From Curtobacterium oceanosedimentum (GTDB taxonomy: Bacteria; Actinomycetota; Actinomycetes; Actinomycetales; Microbacteriaceae), in the NCBI RefSeq assembly GCF_020297365.1, contig NZ_JAIXIG010000014.1, positions 19,686-83,685 on the forward strand: DNA of 64,000 nucleotides, given 5' to 3'. The position numbers and the translations under genes are program-made. Within the stretch, counting starts at the first letter, position 1. Each line of letters opens with the position of its first letter. This document shows positions 37,189-44,608 of the stretch, one piece after another. The notes beneath the pieces are model-generated. The model saw only the letters and a list, made by a program, of their open reading frames with translations. It had not been told where the DNA came from and made no database searches.

Positions 37189-37512
37189 TCAACGCAGTGC
37201 GTCATGCGGAGTCCGCATCGCGCTGTCTGCGCGCAGTGTCCGGTGCTTCACGGCTGAACGCCAGACCCACGCCTCGGCCTGTTGCCCGAACTGCGCCCAC
37301 TCGACCAGCACGGCATCGCGGGTCCAGCTCTTGGCGAAGGCCTTCACCCGGACGTGGAAGGTCGGGAACTGGATCCAGGCCCACACCGGCTTCGGGGTCA
37401 CGGCGTGGCAGACGTCGGCACCGCGGGCGTCCTCGGAGAGCGAGTACGCGCGCGGACGCTCGACCTCCGGGTGTTCCGGGGGCTGCCACCGGTTCTCGCG
37501 ACGCCGTCCCAC
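37189..37512 (-). CDS. SOS-boxed small protein, unknown function
   Basis: 107 residues. The N-terminus (VGRRRENRWQPPEHPEVERP) is basic and Pro-rich. A compact domain follows with GADVCHAVTPKPVWAWIQFP, VLVEWAQFGQQAEAWVW and a final RSAVKHRT. I have seen similar uncharacterised proteins near DNA-repair genes in Microbacteriaceae, but the function is unknown. The GTG at 37512 is used because a perfect LexA box lies 7 nt upstream, between it and any earlier start. It is probably induced by DNA damage. Confidence 0.7.
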   Translation of the reverse strand: MGRRRENRWQPPEHPEVERPRAYSLSEDARGADVCHAVTPKPVWAWIQFPTFHVRVKAFAKSWTRDAVLVEWAQFGQQAEAWVWRSAVKHRTLRADSAMRTPHDALR

Positions 37513-37519
37513 GACGGTA

Positions 37520-37537
37520 TTCGAACGTGTGTTCGAA
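37520..37537. promoter_or_regulatory. LexA (SOS) box
   Basis: TTCGAACGTGTGTTCGAA matches the actinobacterial LexA consensus TCGAAC-N4-GTTCGA without mismatch. It is 7 nt upstream of the minus-strand gene starting at 37512. Confidence 0.8.
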
Positions 37538-37642
37538 CGGCAGTCAAGTCCGCCGCGTCGTCTGGACGAGCACGCGTCGCCGGACGGGCGTGTCGTCGCG
37601 TCACCGGGGCGAGGCGGACGGGGCGACCCGCGCCGCCGCGGC

Positions 37643-37692
37643 GCTGACGGTCCTGGTGCACCATCCACGGGCGGAGCAGACCGGAACCGTCA
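37643..37692 (+). repeat. Partial REP-like hairpin, same family as 22.2 and 32.5 kb
   Basis: TGACGGTCCTGGT (37646-37658) pairs with ACCGGAACCGTCA (37680-37692), 11 of 13. The right arm is the conserved end of the dispersed repeat core. Confidence 0.55.
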
Positions 37693-37805
37693 TCGCGCGG
37701 ACACGGCGTCCCCACTCCTCGCCGACCGGAGCAGCTGGCGGACCCGGTACCACAGCGGGCCGGGGCGTCTTCCGCCGGTGGTGCCGCCGGGCGGACAGTC
37801 CGGGC

Positions 37806-38240
37806 ATGCAGAGCAGCACGGGGGTACAGGTGGTGTCGGCGGCCGCGGTGGTGGCGGCGCTGGTGGCCGGGGTGGGCGGCGCGCTGGGAACCCCGTGGTT
37901 CCTGTCGTGGGGACCGCCGTCCGGGGTGGTGCGGGCCGGTGCGGTGCTCGCCGGGATCGCCGGCGTGGTCGTGCTCGTCGCCGCCCGGCGGACACGGGAT
38001 CGCCGGGCGCTCGCGTTCGCGGTGTCCGTGCTCGCATTCGCGGTGATGCAGGTGGGCCCGGCGTGGGCGGTCGGCGTGCTCCTCGTCGTCGTGCAGGGCG
38101 CCCTCGTGGCCTTCGGCGTCCTCACGTCCCGCGACGAGCGGGGCGCGCAGCGGGTCCTCGGTCGGGTCGTCGCGGTGCCGCTCCTGCGCCCGGTCGGTCG
38201 GGGCGTCGGCGCGCTCTGGGCATCGGCCGAGGTGCGCTGA
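37806..38240 (+). CDS. Small hydrophobic membrane protein, unknown function
   Basis: 144 residues, beginning MQSSTGVQVVSAAAVVAALV. There are four hydrophobic segments (about 8-30, 38-58, 66-84 and 88-108) and a basic cytoplasmic tail. No catalytic motif is visible and I do not recognise the family. The start is the ATG at 37806; the open frame upstream is low-quality coding. No obvious ribosome binding site or -10 is present. It is convergent with the serine hydrolase gene. Confidence 0.55.
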   Translation: MQSSTGVQVVSAAAVVAALVAGVGGALGTPWFLSWGPPSGVVRAGAVLAGIAGVVVLVAARRTRDRRALAFAVSVLAFAVMQVGPAWAVGVLLVVVQGALVAFGVLTSRDERGAQRVLGRVVAVPLLRPVGRGVGALWASAEVR

Positions 38241-38285
38241 CCACCCGCTGTCGCCAGCGCAGACCGAGGTCAGCGCCGACCGTGA

Positions 38286-39689
38286 TCAGCGCAGCCCGGC
38301 GGCGGTCTCCGGTGCCTCCTCGGGAACGGACCAGGGTTCCGAGGTCATCCCGCCGCCACCGCGGATCGAGCGGACCGCGCCGTCGGCGGCGCGGTCGTAG
38401 GTGACGTCCTCGTCGATCGACCCGAACCGGTTGCCGGCGGTCATCCGCAGGGTGTCGGCGTCGACGACCTCGAGTCGCGTGGGCGTGTCGAGGGGGTCCG
38501 GCGCGGAGGGATCGACCTCGACGAGGCGGGCACCGATGCGGGCGACGTCGGTCACCCCCCACGGGTTGGCGAACCGGCCGGTGAACGTGGCGGGGTCGAC
38601 GCCGTCCGGGATCGGCGTGCCCGGGGCGTCGGCGTCGGCCGCCGCGTCGAGCAGGCGCACGATCGCGGTGGCGATGAGGGAGGCCGGCCCCGAGGCCGCA
38701 CTCGTCAGCACCGAGACGACCAGACCGGACTCCGGGTCGAACACCGACTGCGTGATGTGGCCGGGGAATCCGCCGGAGTGGCCGCGCACCTCGCGGTCGC
38801 CGATGCGGTCGACGATGAAGCCGGCACCGTAGCCACGCCCGGCCGGGTCGTCGGTGGCGCTCCAGGCCTTCCGCTGCGCCAGGCGCTTCGAGTGGTCGGT
38901 GAGCAGGGTGCCCTGTCCGATGACGTGCTGCGAGAAGTACCGGACCAGGTCGGACGCCGTGCCGTGGAAGCCCGTGGCCGCCGCCATCGCGCGGGTGTCG
39001 ACGTGGTCGATGCGTCGCCGGTGTCGCGCGGCGTGGAACCCGGTGTACCCGACCACGAACTCGTCGGCGCGTGCCGGGTCCCAGTCCGGGCCGGTGTTCC
39101 GCAGACCCAGGGGTTCGGTGATCGACTCGCGGACGTACTCGTTGTACGGCTTCCCCGACACCGCGGCGATGACCAGTCCGAGCAGGGCGTAGCCGAGGTT
39201 CGAGTAGTTGAACGCCGACCCGGCGGGGACCTTCTGGCCGCGGTCGAGCACGAGCGCGAGGAGTTCCTGCTCGTCGGGGAACGGTCGGAGCAGCGACCAG
39301 TGGTCACCGTCGTGCCCGTCGCGCAGCACGCCGGCGCCCATCTCCATGAGCTCCCGCAGCGTCGCGTCGGCGATCGGCGACCCGCCGTCGACCAGGGCGG
39401 CGACATACGTGCCGACGGTGTCATCGAGCCGGAGCGCACCGCGTTCGACGAGCTGCAGCAGGGCCGTCGCCGTGAAGGTCTTCGAGTGCGAGGCGATCCG
39501 GAACAGGTCCGTGGTGGTCAGGCGCCGCCCGGCCTCGACATCGGCGTACCCCCAGGCCTCGTCGAACAGCACCTCGCCCTCGTACCCGACGGCCACCTGC
39601 ACGCCCGGCACCCGCAACTGCCACACCTTGTACGACACCCACTCGCGGACGTAGGGCAGGACGGTCTCGTACGCGGCGCGGTTCGACAT
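38286..39689 (-). CDS. Serine hydrolase of the beta-lactamase / class C family
   Basis: 467 residues. The SxxK motif SHSK (about residue 70) holds the nucleophile Ser and Lys. YSN (in SAFNYSNLGYALLG) is the YxN motif. HSGGFPG near residue 314 replaces the KTG box. The domain of about 370 residues is followed by a C-terminal beta-barrel-like tail. There is no signal peptide, so the substrate is probably cytoplasmic: a D-amino peptide or ester. Members include esterases, D-aminopeptidases and penicillin-binding-like proteins; beta-lactam resistance is not implied. It is divergent by 34 bp from the PaiB-like gene. Confidence 0.87.
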   Translation of the reverse strand: MSNRAAYETVLPYVREWVSYKVWQLRVPGVQVAVGYEGEVLFDEAWGYADVEAGRRLTTTDLFRIASHSKTFTATALLQLVERGALRLDDTVGTYVAALVDGGSPIADATLRELMEMGAGVLRDGHDGDHWSLLRPFPDEQELLALVLDRGQKVPAGSAFNYSNLGYALLGLVIAAVSGKPYNEYVRESITEPLGLRNTGPDWDPARADEFVVGYTGFHAARHRRRIDHVDTRAMAAATGFHGTASDLVRYFSQHVIGQGTLLTDHSKRLAQRKAWSATDDPAGRGYGAGFIVDRIGDREVRGHSGGFPGHITQSVFDPESGLVVSVLTSAASGPASLIATAIVRLLDAAADADAPGTPIPDGVDPATFTGRFANPWGVTDVARIGARLVEVDPSAPDPLDTPTRLEVVDADTLRMTAGNRFGSIDEDVTYDRAADGAVRSIRGGGGMTSEPWSVPEEAPETAAGLR

Positions 39690-39723
39690 GGGCCCAGCCT
39701 TCCATGTGTGCCACGCTCGGACC

Positions 39724-40377
39724 ATGCGCCGCACACCGCACTTCCTGATGACCGACGTCGACGAGGTCCGACGCCTCATCGCCGCGAACCCGTGGGCGAC
39801 GATCGTGTCGCACACGGCGGCGGGACTCGTCGCGTCCCACTACCCGGTGCTGCTCGAGGCGCCCGGTCCCGACGACGACCCCGACACGATCGTCCTGGTG
39901 TCCCACGTCGGCCGTCCCGACGAGGTCGCGCACGAGCTCGGCCGGCACGAGGTCCTCGTGGTCTTCCAGGGCCCGCACGGCTACGTCTCCCCCGCCTGGT
40001 ACCCGCCGGAGCAGTTCGTGCCGACCTGGAACCACGTCACCGCTCACGTGTGGGGAACGCCGGAGATCCTGTCCGACGACGAGAACTTCCGGGTGCTCGG
40101 TGAACTCGTCGACCACTTCGAGCAGGGCATGCCGTCGCCGGTGTCGCTGCAGGTGGACGAGGACACCGCTCGCCGGATCGCGAAGGGCACCGTCGGGATC
40201 CGGATCCGCGTCACCCGGTTCGACGCGCGCGCCAAGCTGTCGCAGAACAAGGCCCCCGAGGTGGTCGAGCAGATCATCGCCGGCCTGCGCGGTGACGGCC
40301 CGTACGCCTCGCCGGCGCTCGCCGACGAGATGGCACGGGCACACGCGGCGCGTGCGGACCGTACGGAGGCGAGATGA
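39724..40377 (+). CDS. FMN-binding negative transcriptional regulator family protein (PaiB-like)
   Basis: 217 residues with the split-barrel flavin fold. VVFQGPHGYVSPAWYP and VPTWNHVTAHVWGTPEIL are strong PaiB signatures, and the C-terminal KLSQNKAPEVVEQIIAGL is also typical. PaiB of Bacillus was reported to repress sporulation and protease genes, but many members may be FMN- or haem-binding enzymes. The ATG at 39724 is chosen; a longer frame starts inside the opposite gene. Its stop overlaps the amidohydrolase start by 4 nt (ATGA), so the two form an operon. Confidence 0.88.
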   Translation: MRRTPHFLMTDVDEVRRLIAANPWATIVSHTAAGLVASHYPVLLEAPGPDDDPDTIVLVSHVGRPDEVAHELGRHEVLVVFQGPHGYVSPAWYPPEQFVPTWNHVTAHVWGTPEILSDDENFRVLGELVDHFEQGMPSPVSLQVDEDTARRIAKGTVGIRIRVTRFDARAKLSQNKAPEVVEQIIAGLRGDGPYASPALADEMARAHAARADRTEAR

Positions 40378-41849
40378 CGGAGATCCTGCTGCGAACGGTC
40401 CGGCGCGTGGGCACCTCCGGAGCCCCTGCCGACGTCCGCATCGTCGACGGTCGCGTGACCGCGATCGCTCCGACCGGCACGCTCGATCCCACGAGCCCCG
40501 ACGCCGACGTCGTCGAGACCGCCGGCGCGTGGCTCGGTCCGGGCCTGGTCGACCACCACACGCACTTCGACCAGTGGGCGCTCGTCCGGCGCCGCGTCGA
40601 CGTCACCGGCTGCGACTCCGCCGAGGCCACCGCGGACCTGCTCGCCCGGGCCGCGCGCGCCGACGTGGCGGACCGCCTGCTCGTCGGACACGGCTACCGC
40701 GACGGGACGTGGCCCCGCCCTGCGCGACGCGAGCTGCTCGACCAGGCCGCACCGGGCCTCCCGGTCGTCGTCATCAGCGCGGACCTGCACGCCGTGTGGT
40801 GCAATGCGCTCGCGCTCGCCCACTTCGGCGTCGTGCTCGGCCGGCCGCTCGAGACGGGCGAGGACGGCGTGGTGCGCGAGCAGGACGCGTTCGACGTGAC
40901 CGGTGCGCTGTCGCAGGTGCCGGACGCCGTGCTCGACGCCGCCGTCGCCGACGCCGCCGAGGCGGCCGCCGCCCGCGGGGTGACGGGCGTCGTCGACCTG
41001 GAGATGCGCTTCGGACTCGACCGGTGGCGTCGGCGGATCCACGCCGGCACCGATGCGATCCGGGTGGCCTCCGGGGTCTACCCGGACGACCTCGACGACG
41101 TGATCGCGCGCGGGCTGCGCACCGGGGACGTCGTCGCGGGCACGCGGGGGCTGCTCACGATGGGTCCGTTCAAGGTGATCACCGACGGCTCGCTCGGCAC
41201 CCGGACCGCCGCGATGGCATCGGGCGAGGGCGTGCTCGCCTACCCGTTCGAGGACCTCGTCGCGGTGGTCCGGCGTGCCGTCGCCGCCGGGCTCGTCCCC
41301 GCGATCCACGCCATCGGGGACCGCGCGAACACCAACGCCCTCGACGTCTTCGAGGCCGTCGGCACCCGCGGGACCATCGAGCACGCGCAGCTGCTCGTCG
41401 ACAGCGACGTCGAGCGGTTCGCCCGGCTCGGGGTCGCCGCGTCGGTGCAGCCCGAGCACGCCATGGACGACCGCGACATCGCCGATCGGCACTGGGCGGG
41501 CCACACCGACCGGGCCTTCGCCTTCGCGTCGCTCTCCCGGGCCGGCGCCCGCGTGCTGCTCGGGTCGGACGCCCCGGTCGCGCCGCTGGACCCGTGGGTG
41601 TCGATGGCGGCGGCCGTCGGTCGGGACCGCGACGGCCGGGAGCCGTGGCACCCGGAGGAGCGGCTCTCGGCGCTGACCGCGTGGACGGGGTCGACGGTCG
41701 GGGGTCGGACGTCGGTTGCGGTCGGCGACGTCGCGGACCTGGTGCTCGTCGAGTCCGACCCGCTGGCCGACGCCCCGTCGTCGGCGCTGCGGTCGATGCG
41801 GGTGCTCGCCACCGCGGTCGCGGGGCGGTTCACGCACCGCGAGCTGTAG
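40374..41849 (+). CDS. Amidohydrolase family protein (YtcJ-like)
   Basis: A 491-residue metal-dependent hydrolase. The metal-binding HxH lies in VDHHTHFDQWAL (near residue 62). Later motifs include LLTMGPFKVITDGSLGTRTA (a Lys/Asp region), PAIHAIGDRANTNAL, GTIEHAQLL and LLGSDAPVAPLDPW, the last holding the conserved metal Asp. This order fits the YtcJ/amidohydrolase-3 group acting on C-N bonds; the substrate is unknown. Its TAG stop abuts the CTA of the opposite nei gene with no base between. Confidence 0.88.
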   Translation: MTEILLRTVRRVGTSGAPADVRIVDGRVTAIAPTGTLDPTSPDADVVETAGAWLGPGLVDHHTHFDQWALVRRRVDVTGCDSAEATADLLARAARADVADRLLVGHGYRDGTWPRPARRELLDQAAPGLPVVVISADLHAVWCNALALAHFGVVLGRPLETGEDGVVREQDAFDVTGALSQVPDAVLDAAVADAAEAAAARGVTGVVDLEMRFGLDRWRRRIHAGTDAIRVASGVYPDDLDDVIARGLRTGDVVAGTRGLLTMGPFKVITDGSLGTRTAAMASGEGVLAYPFEDLVAVVRRAVAAGLVPAIHAIGDRANTNALDVFEAVGTRGTIEHAQLLVDSDVERFARLGVAASVQPEHAMDDRDIADRHWAGHTDRAFAFASLSRAGARVLLGSDAPVAPLDPWVSMAAAVGRDRDGREPWHPEERLSALTAWTGSTVGGRTSVAVGDVADLVLVESDPLADAPSSALRSMRVLATAVAGRFTHREL

Positions 41850-42779
41850 CTACTTCTGGTCCTTCGGGCACCAGTAGAGCTTGCGGCCGGCCATGTCCGC
41901 CATCCGGATCTCGGTGCCGCAGACCCGGCAGGGCTCGTCCTGGCGGTGGTACACCCAGTGGCGGTCCTTCCGCGAGCGCACCGCCTTCTCGTGGTCGGCC
42001 TCGGACAGGTCGTCCATGGTCAGCATCAGGCCGTCGCGGACGCCGTCGTGCAGCAGCTTCGACCAGTCCGCCCACAGCGCCTTCGCCTGCTTCACGGTGA
42101 TCTTCTTGCCCGGCTTGTACGGGTCGATGCGCTGCCGGAACAGCAGCTCGGCACGGTAGATGTTGCCGATGCCGGCCACGACGGACTGGTCCATCAGCAG
42201 CTGGCCGATGGCGACGTTGCGCTTCCGGACGTTCTCGACGAAGACCTTCTCGGCCTCGGGCCCGTCGTCGTTCATCGGGTCGGGACCGAGCTTGTCGAGT
42301 GCACGCTGCACCTCGGCCGGGGTCTCGACGACGCACGCGGTGGGGCCGCGGAGGTCGGCGACGGTGTCCTCGGTGAGGATCCGGACGCGCACCTGGCCGA
42401 CGGGGTCAGGCGGGAAGGACTCGATCGGGTCCTCCACCTTCTCCTGCTCGGCCATCCGGTACCGGGCCAGTCGCGGCGCACCGATCGACGACAGGGACTC
42501 CTCGCCGTCGCCGTCCTCGGACAGCGCCTGGGCGGTGGAGATCATGCCCGCGAAGTCCCAGGCCCCGTAGAGCCCGAGGTGGACGCGCAGGAACAGGTCG
42601 CCCTCGAACTCCAGGAACATCTGCTTGGCCACGGCGCGCGCGGCGATGAGCGTCCTGCCGTCGAGCTGCTCAGCGCCCGCAGCGAAGCGGCCCTGCGGGC
42701 TCGACACCTCGCAGCGCTTGCCGACGAAGTGCCGGGTGAACTGGTTGGCGATGCGGTGGACGGAGTGACCCTCGGGCAT
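41850..42779 (-). CDS. nei: Fpg/Nei family DNA glycosylase (Nei1-like)
   Basis: A 309-residue base-excision repair enzyme. The mature N-terminal Pro2-Glu3 (MPEGHSVHR) is the catalytic pair that forms a Schiff base with DNA; Lys near 60 (AKQMFLEF) and the H2TH segment QSVVAGIGNIYRAELLF are present. It resembles mycobacterial Nei1 (SSPQGRFA, VHLGLYG). The zinc finger is C-X2-C-X17-C-X2-D (CRVC...CPKD): the usual fourth Cys is Asp. It excises oxidised pyrimidines. It lies 10 nt after rpiB, as in the Rv2464c-Rv2465c pair. Confidence 0.9.
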   Translation of the reverse strand: MPEGHSVHRIANQFTRHFVGKRCEVSSPQGRFAAGAEQLDGRTLIAARAVAKQMFLEFEGDLFLRVHLGLYGAWDFAGMISTAQALSEDGDGEESLSSIGAPRLARYRMAEQEKVEDPIESFPPDPVGQVRVRILTEDTVADLRGPTACVVETPAEVQRALDKLGPDPMNDDGPEAEKVFVENVRKRNVAIGQLLMDQSVVAGIGNIYRAELLFRQRIDPYKPGKKITVKQAKALWADWSKLLHDGVRDGLMLTMDDLSEADHEKAVRSRKDRHWVYHRQDEPCRVCGTEIRMADMAGRKLYWCPKDQK

Positions 42780-42789
42780 GCGGACCTGT

Positions 42790-43287
42790 CTACTCGGTCG
42801 AGCCGTCGATCTGCTTGCCGGCGATGTGCCCCGTCCGCTCGTACTCGGCGAGCTGGGCGATGCGGCGGGCGTGGCGCTCCTCGCCCGAGAACGGCTCGGC
42901 GACGAACAGGTCGACGAACCGGATGGCCTCGTCCTCGGTGTGCTGACGGGCACCGATGGAGATGACGTTCGCGTCGTTGTGCTGGCGGGCGAGGACGGCG
43001 GTCGACTCGTTCCACACGAGGGCGGCGCGGATGCCCTCGACCTTGTTCGCGGCGATCTGCTCGCCGTTGCCGGAGCCACCGAACACGACGCCGAGGGCCT
43101 GGACGCCGGCACGCTGGTCCTGCACCACGGCGTGCGCGGCGTTGATGCAGAACGAGGGGTAGTCGTCGAGTGCGTCGTACTCGGTCGGACCGTGATCCAC
43201 CACCTCGTGCCCGGCTGCCGTCAGGTGGTCGCCCAGGGTCTTGGTGAACTCGAGGCCGGCATGGTCCGTTCCGAGGTGGATGCGCAT
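42790..43287 (-). CDS. rpiB: Ribose-5-phosphate isomerase B
   Basis: A 165-residue cytoplasmic enzyme that interconverts ribose-5-phosphate and ribulose-5-phosphate in the pentose phosphate pathway. The phosphate-binding opening MRIHLGTDHAGLEF, the VVFGGSGNGEQIAANKVEG loop, and RQHNDANVISIGARQ are conserved RpiB/LacAB features. A Cys in DYPSFCINAA lies near the position of the catalytic Cys of E. coli-type enzymes. It is the first gene of the rpiB-nei unit. Confidence 0.94.
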   Translation of the reverse strand: MRIHLGTDHAGLEFTKTLGDHLTAAGHEVVDHGPTEYDALDDYPSFCINAAHAVVQDQRAGVQALGVVFGGSGNGEQIAANKVEGIRAALVWNESTAVLARQHNDANVISIGARQHTEDEAIRFVDLFVAEPFSGEERHARRIAQLAEYERTGHIAGKQIDGSTE

Positions 43288-43297
43288 GGGACCGATC

Positions 43298-43903
43298 CTA
43301 TTCCCGCCGCTCCGGGGCCCGGACCACCACCACCAGGTACCGGACGGACTCGTCGCCCGGGTTCCGGTAGACCACGTCGGCGGGCTCCCCCAGCTCGATC
43401 CGGTCGCCTGCGGCGAGCCGCGTCGGCTCCCCGCCGACGACGACCTCGAGCACGCCGTCGACCACCCAGATGCAGTGCCGCAGGAACGCGTACGCAGACG
43501 CCGGGTAGGCCACTTCGCGGCCGGCCGGGAGGCGCACCTCGGTGACGTCGGCGGGGAACGCCGCGCTCGAGACCGGACGCCGGCGGTACCCGGTGTCGGG
43601 ATCGGTCCAGGAGTCCGCGGTCGCGCCGCGTCGGACCCCGCGCGCCTCGTCGGGGTCCGTCACCCTGGGCACCTCGTGCTCGAGGGCGTCGTCGAGGAGC
43701 TGGGACACGGTCAGGCCGAAGGCGCCGGACAGTCGGCCGAGGATCGTCGCGGTCGGGCTGGAGACCCCGCGCTCGACGCGGTTGATCATCGCGCGGGAGA
43801 CGCCGGACTCCTCGGCGAGCTCGGTCAGGCTCCACCGCCGCTCGGTGCGCAGCCGCTGCAACCGCTCGCCGAGTGCACGCTCGTCGTCTACGATGTGAGA
43901 CAT
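43298..43903 (-). CDS. XRE-family regulator with C-terminal cupin sensor domain
   Basis: 201 residues. The helix-turn-helix (about 10-64) reads LRTERRWSLTELAEESGVSR then VERGVSSPTATILGRLSGAF. A cupin barrel (about 110-195) contains YAFLRHCIWVVDGVLEVVVG and RLAAGDRIELGEPADVVYRN. This layout is common in repressors of polyamine, amino-acid or detoxification genes. The ATG at 43903 overlaps the divergent acetyltransferase ATG at 43902 by two bases. On the minus strand TATGCT lies 6 nt upstream, inside the acetyltransferase coding region. It very probably regulates that neighbour. Confidence 0.88.
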   Translation of the reverse strand: MSHIVDDERALGERLQRLRTERRWSLTELAEESGVSRAMINRVERGVSSPTATILGRLSGAFGLTVSQLLDDALEHEVPRVTDPDEARGVRRGATADSWTDPDTGYRRRPVSSAAFPADVTEVRLPAGREVAYPASAYAFLRHCIWVVDGVLEVVVGGEPTRLAAGDRIELGEPADVVYRNPGDESVRYLVVVVRAPERRE

Positions 43904-43915
43904 GACGACAGCATA
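43889..43915. promoter_or_regulatory. Overlapping divergent leaderless promoters
   Basis: Plus strand: TACGAT (43889-43894) lies 7 nt before ATG 43902. Minus strand: TATGCT (forward 43910-43915) lies 6 nt before ATG 43903. Each -10 lies inside the other gene's first codons, and the two start codons share two bases. Confidence 0.7.
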
Positions 43916-44420
43916 TGCGACGACGGGGGTCGTGATCCGCGACTGCACGCCCGACGACCTCGACGTGGTGCACGCCCTGCACGTCGACGCCGTGCTGCAC
44001 TCCACCGCCATCTGGCAGGACGAACCGCACCCGCGGGCGTGGTTCGACGGCTGGCTCGCGGAGCGTCGGGCGGCGGGGCTGCCGGTGCTCGTGGCCGAGG
44101 TCGGCGGCCAGGTCGCCGGCTACGTCACCTACAGCGCATTCCGGCCGCACCCGGGGTACCGGCACACGGTCGAGCACAGCGTGTACGTCGTCCCGGCGTT
44201 CCGGGGGCAGGGCGTCGCGCGCACGCTCATGGACGCGCTCGTGGCGCACGCCCGCGCCGACGGGGTGCACGTGATGATGGCGGGCATCTGCTCGACGAAC
44301 GCGGGGTCGATCGCGCTGCACGAGCGGCTCGGGTTCTCGGTCGTGGGCGTCCTGCCCGAGGTCGGACGCAAGTTCGACCGCTGGCTCGACCTGACGCTCA
44401 TGCGCATGCCGCTCGCCTGA
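43902..44420 (+). CDS. GNAT N-acetyltransferase, phosphinothricin-acetyltransferase-like
   Basis: A 172-residue acetyl-CoA-dependent acetyltransferase. The fold-defining segments are VIRDCTPDDLDVVHALH, EHSVYVVPAFRGQGVARTLM (the RxxGxG/A acetyl-CoA loop) and AGICSTNAGSIALHERLGFS near the end, as in Pat/Bar proteins that acetylate phosphinothricin or methionine sulfoximine. The natural substrate is probably a small amino compound. The start ATG at 43902 overlaps that of the XRE regulator. Confidence 0.88.
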   Translation: MTTAYATTGVVIRDCTPDDLDVVHALHVDAVLHSTAIWQDEPHPRAWFDGWLAERRAAGLPVLVAEVGGQVAGYVTYSAFRPHPGYRHTVEHSVYVVPAFRGQGVARTLMDALVAHARADGVHVMMAGICSTNAGSIALHERLGFSVVGVLPEVGRKFDRWLDLTLMRMPLA

Positions 44421-44528
44421 CGGGGGCCGGGTGGCGGGCGCGACCCGTGCCTCCCGGCCGGCGCTGCCCGCGCTGCCGGCGCTGCCTGCCTGCCCGCGAT
44501 GCCCGCGATGCCGACGCTGCCTGCTGGA

Positions 44529-44592
44529 TTGCGCCCCGTCACGGGCGTTGCGCCCCGACGCTGCGGGGCGCGACGCCCGTGGCGGGGCGCAA
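44529..44592. terminator. Two-way terminator, 29-bp imperfect stem
   Basis: Arm 44529-44557 (TTGCGCCCCGTCACGGGCG...) pairs with 44564-44592 at 27 of 29 positions around loop ACGCTG. TGCGCCCCG occurs twice within the arm. It lies between the convergent GNAT and DsbA-like genes. The preceding 44445-44528 is a GCTGCC-rich low-complexity stretch with no gene. Confidence 0.8.
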
Positions 44593-44608
44593 CGAGGCGG
44601 ACCCGACG

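Noticed and set aside
38286..39689. Beta-lactam resistance gene
   Set aside because: The protein has SxxK and YxN but no signal peptide and no KTG box; it fits the broad class C-like hydrolase family.
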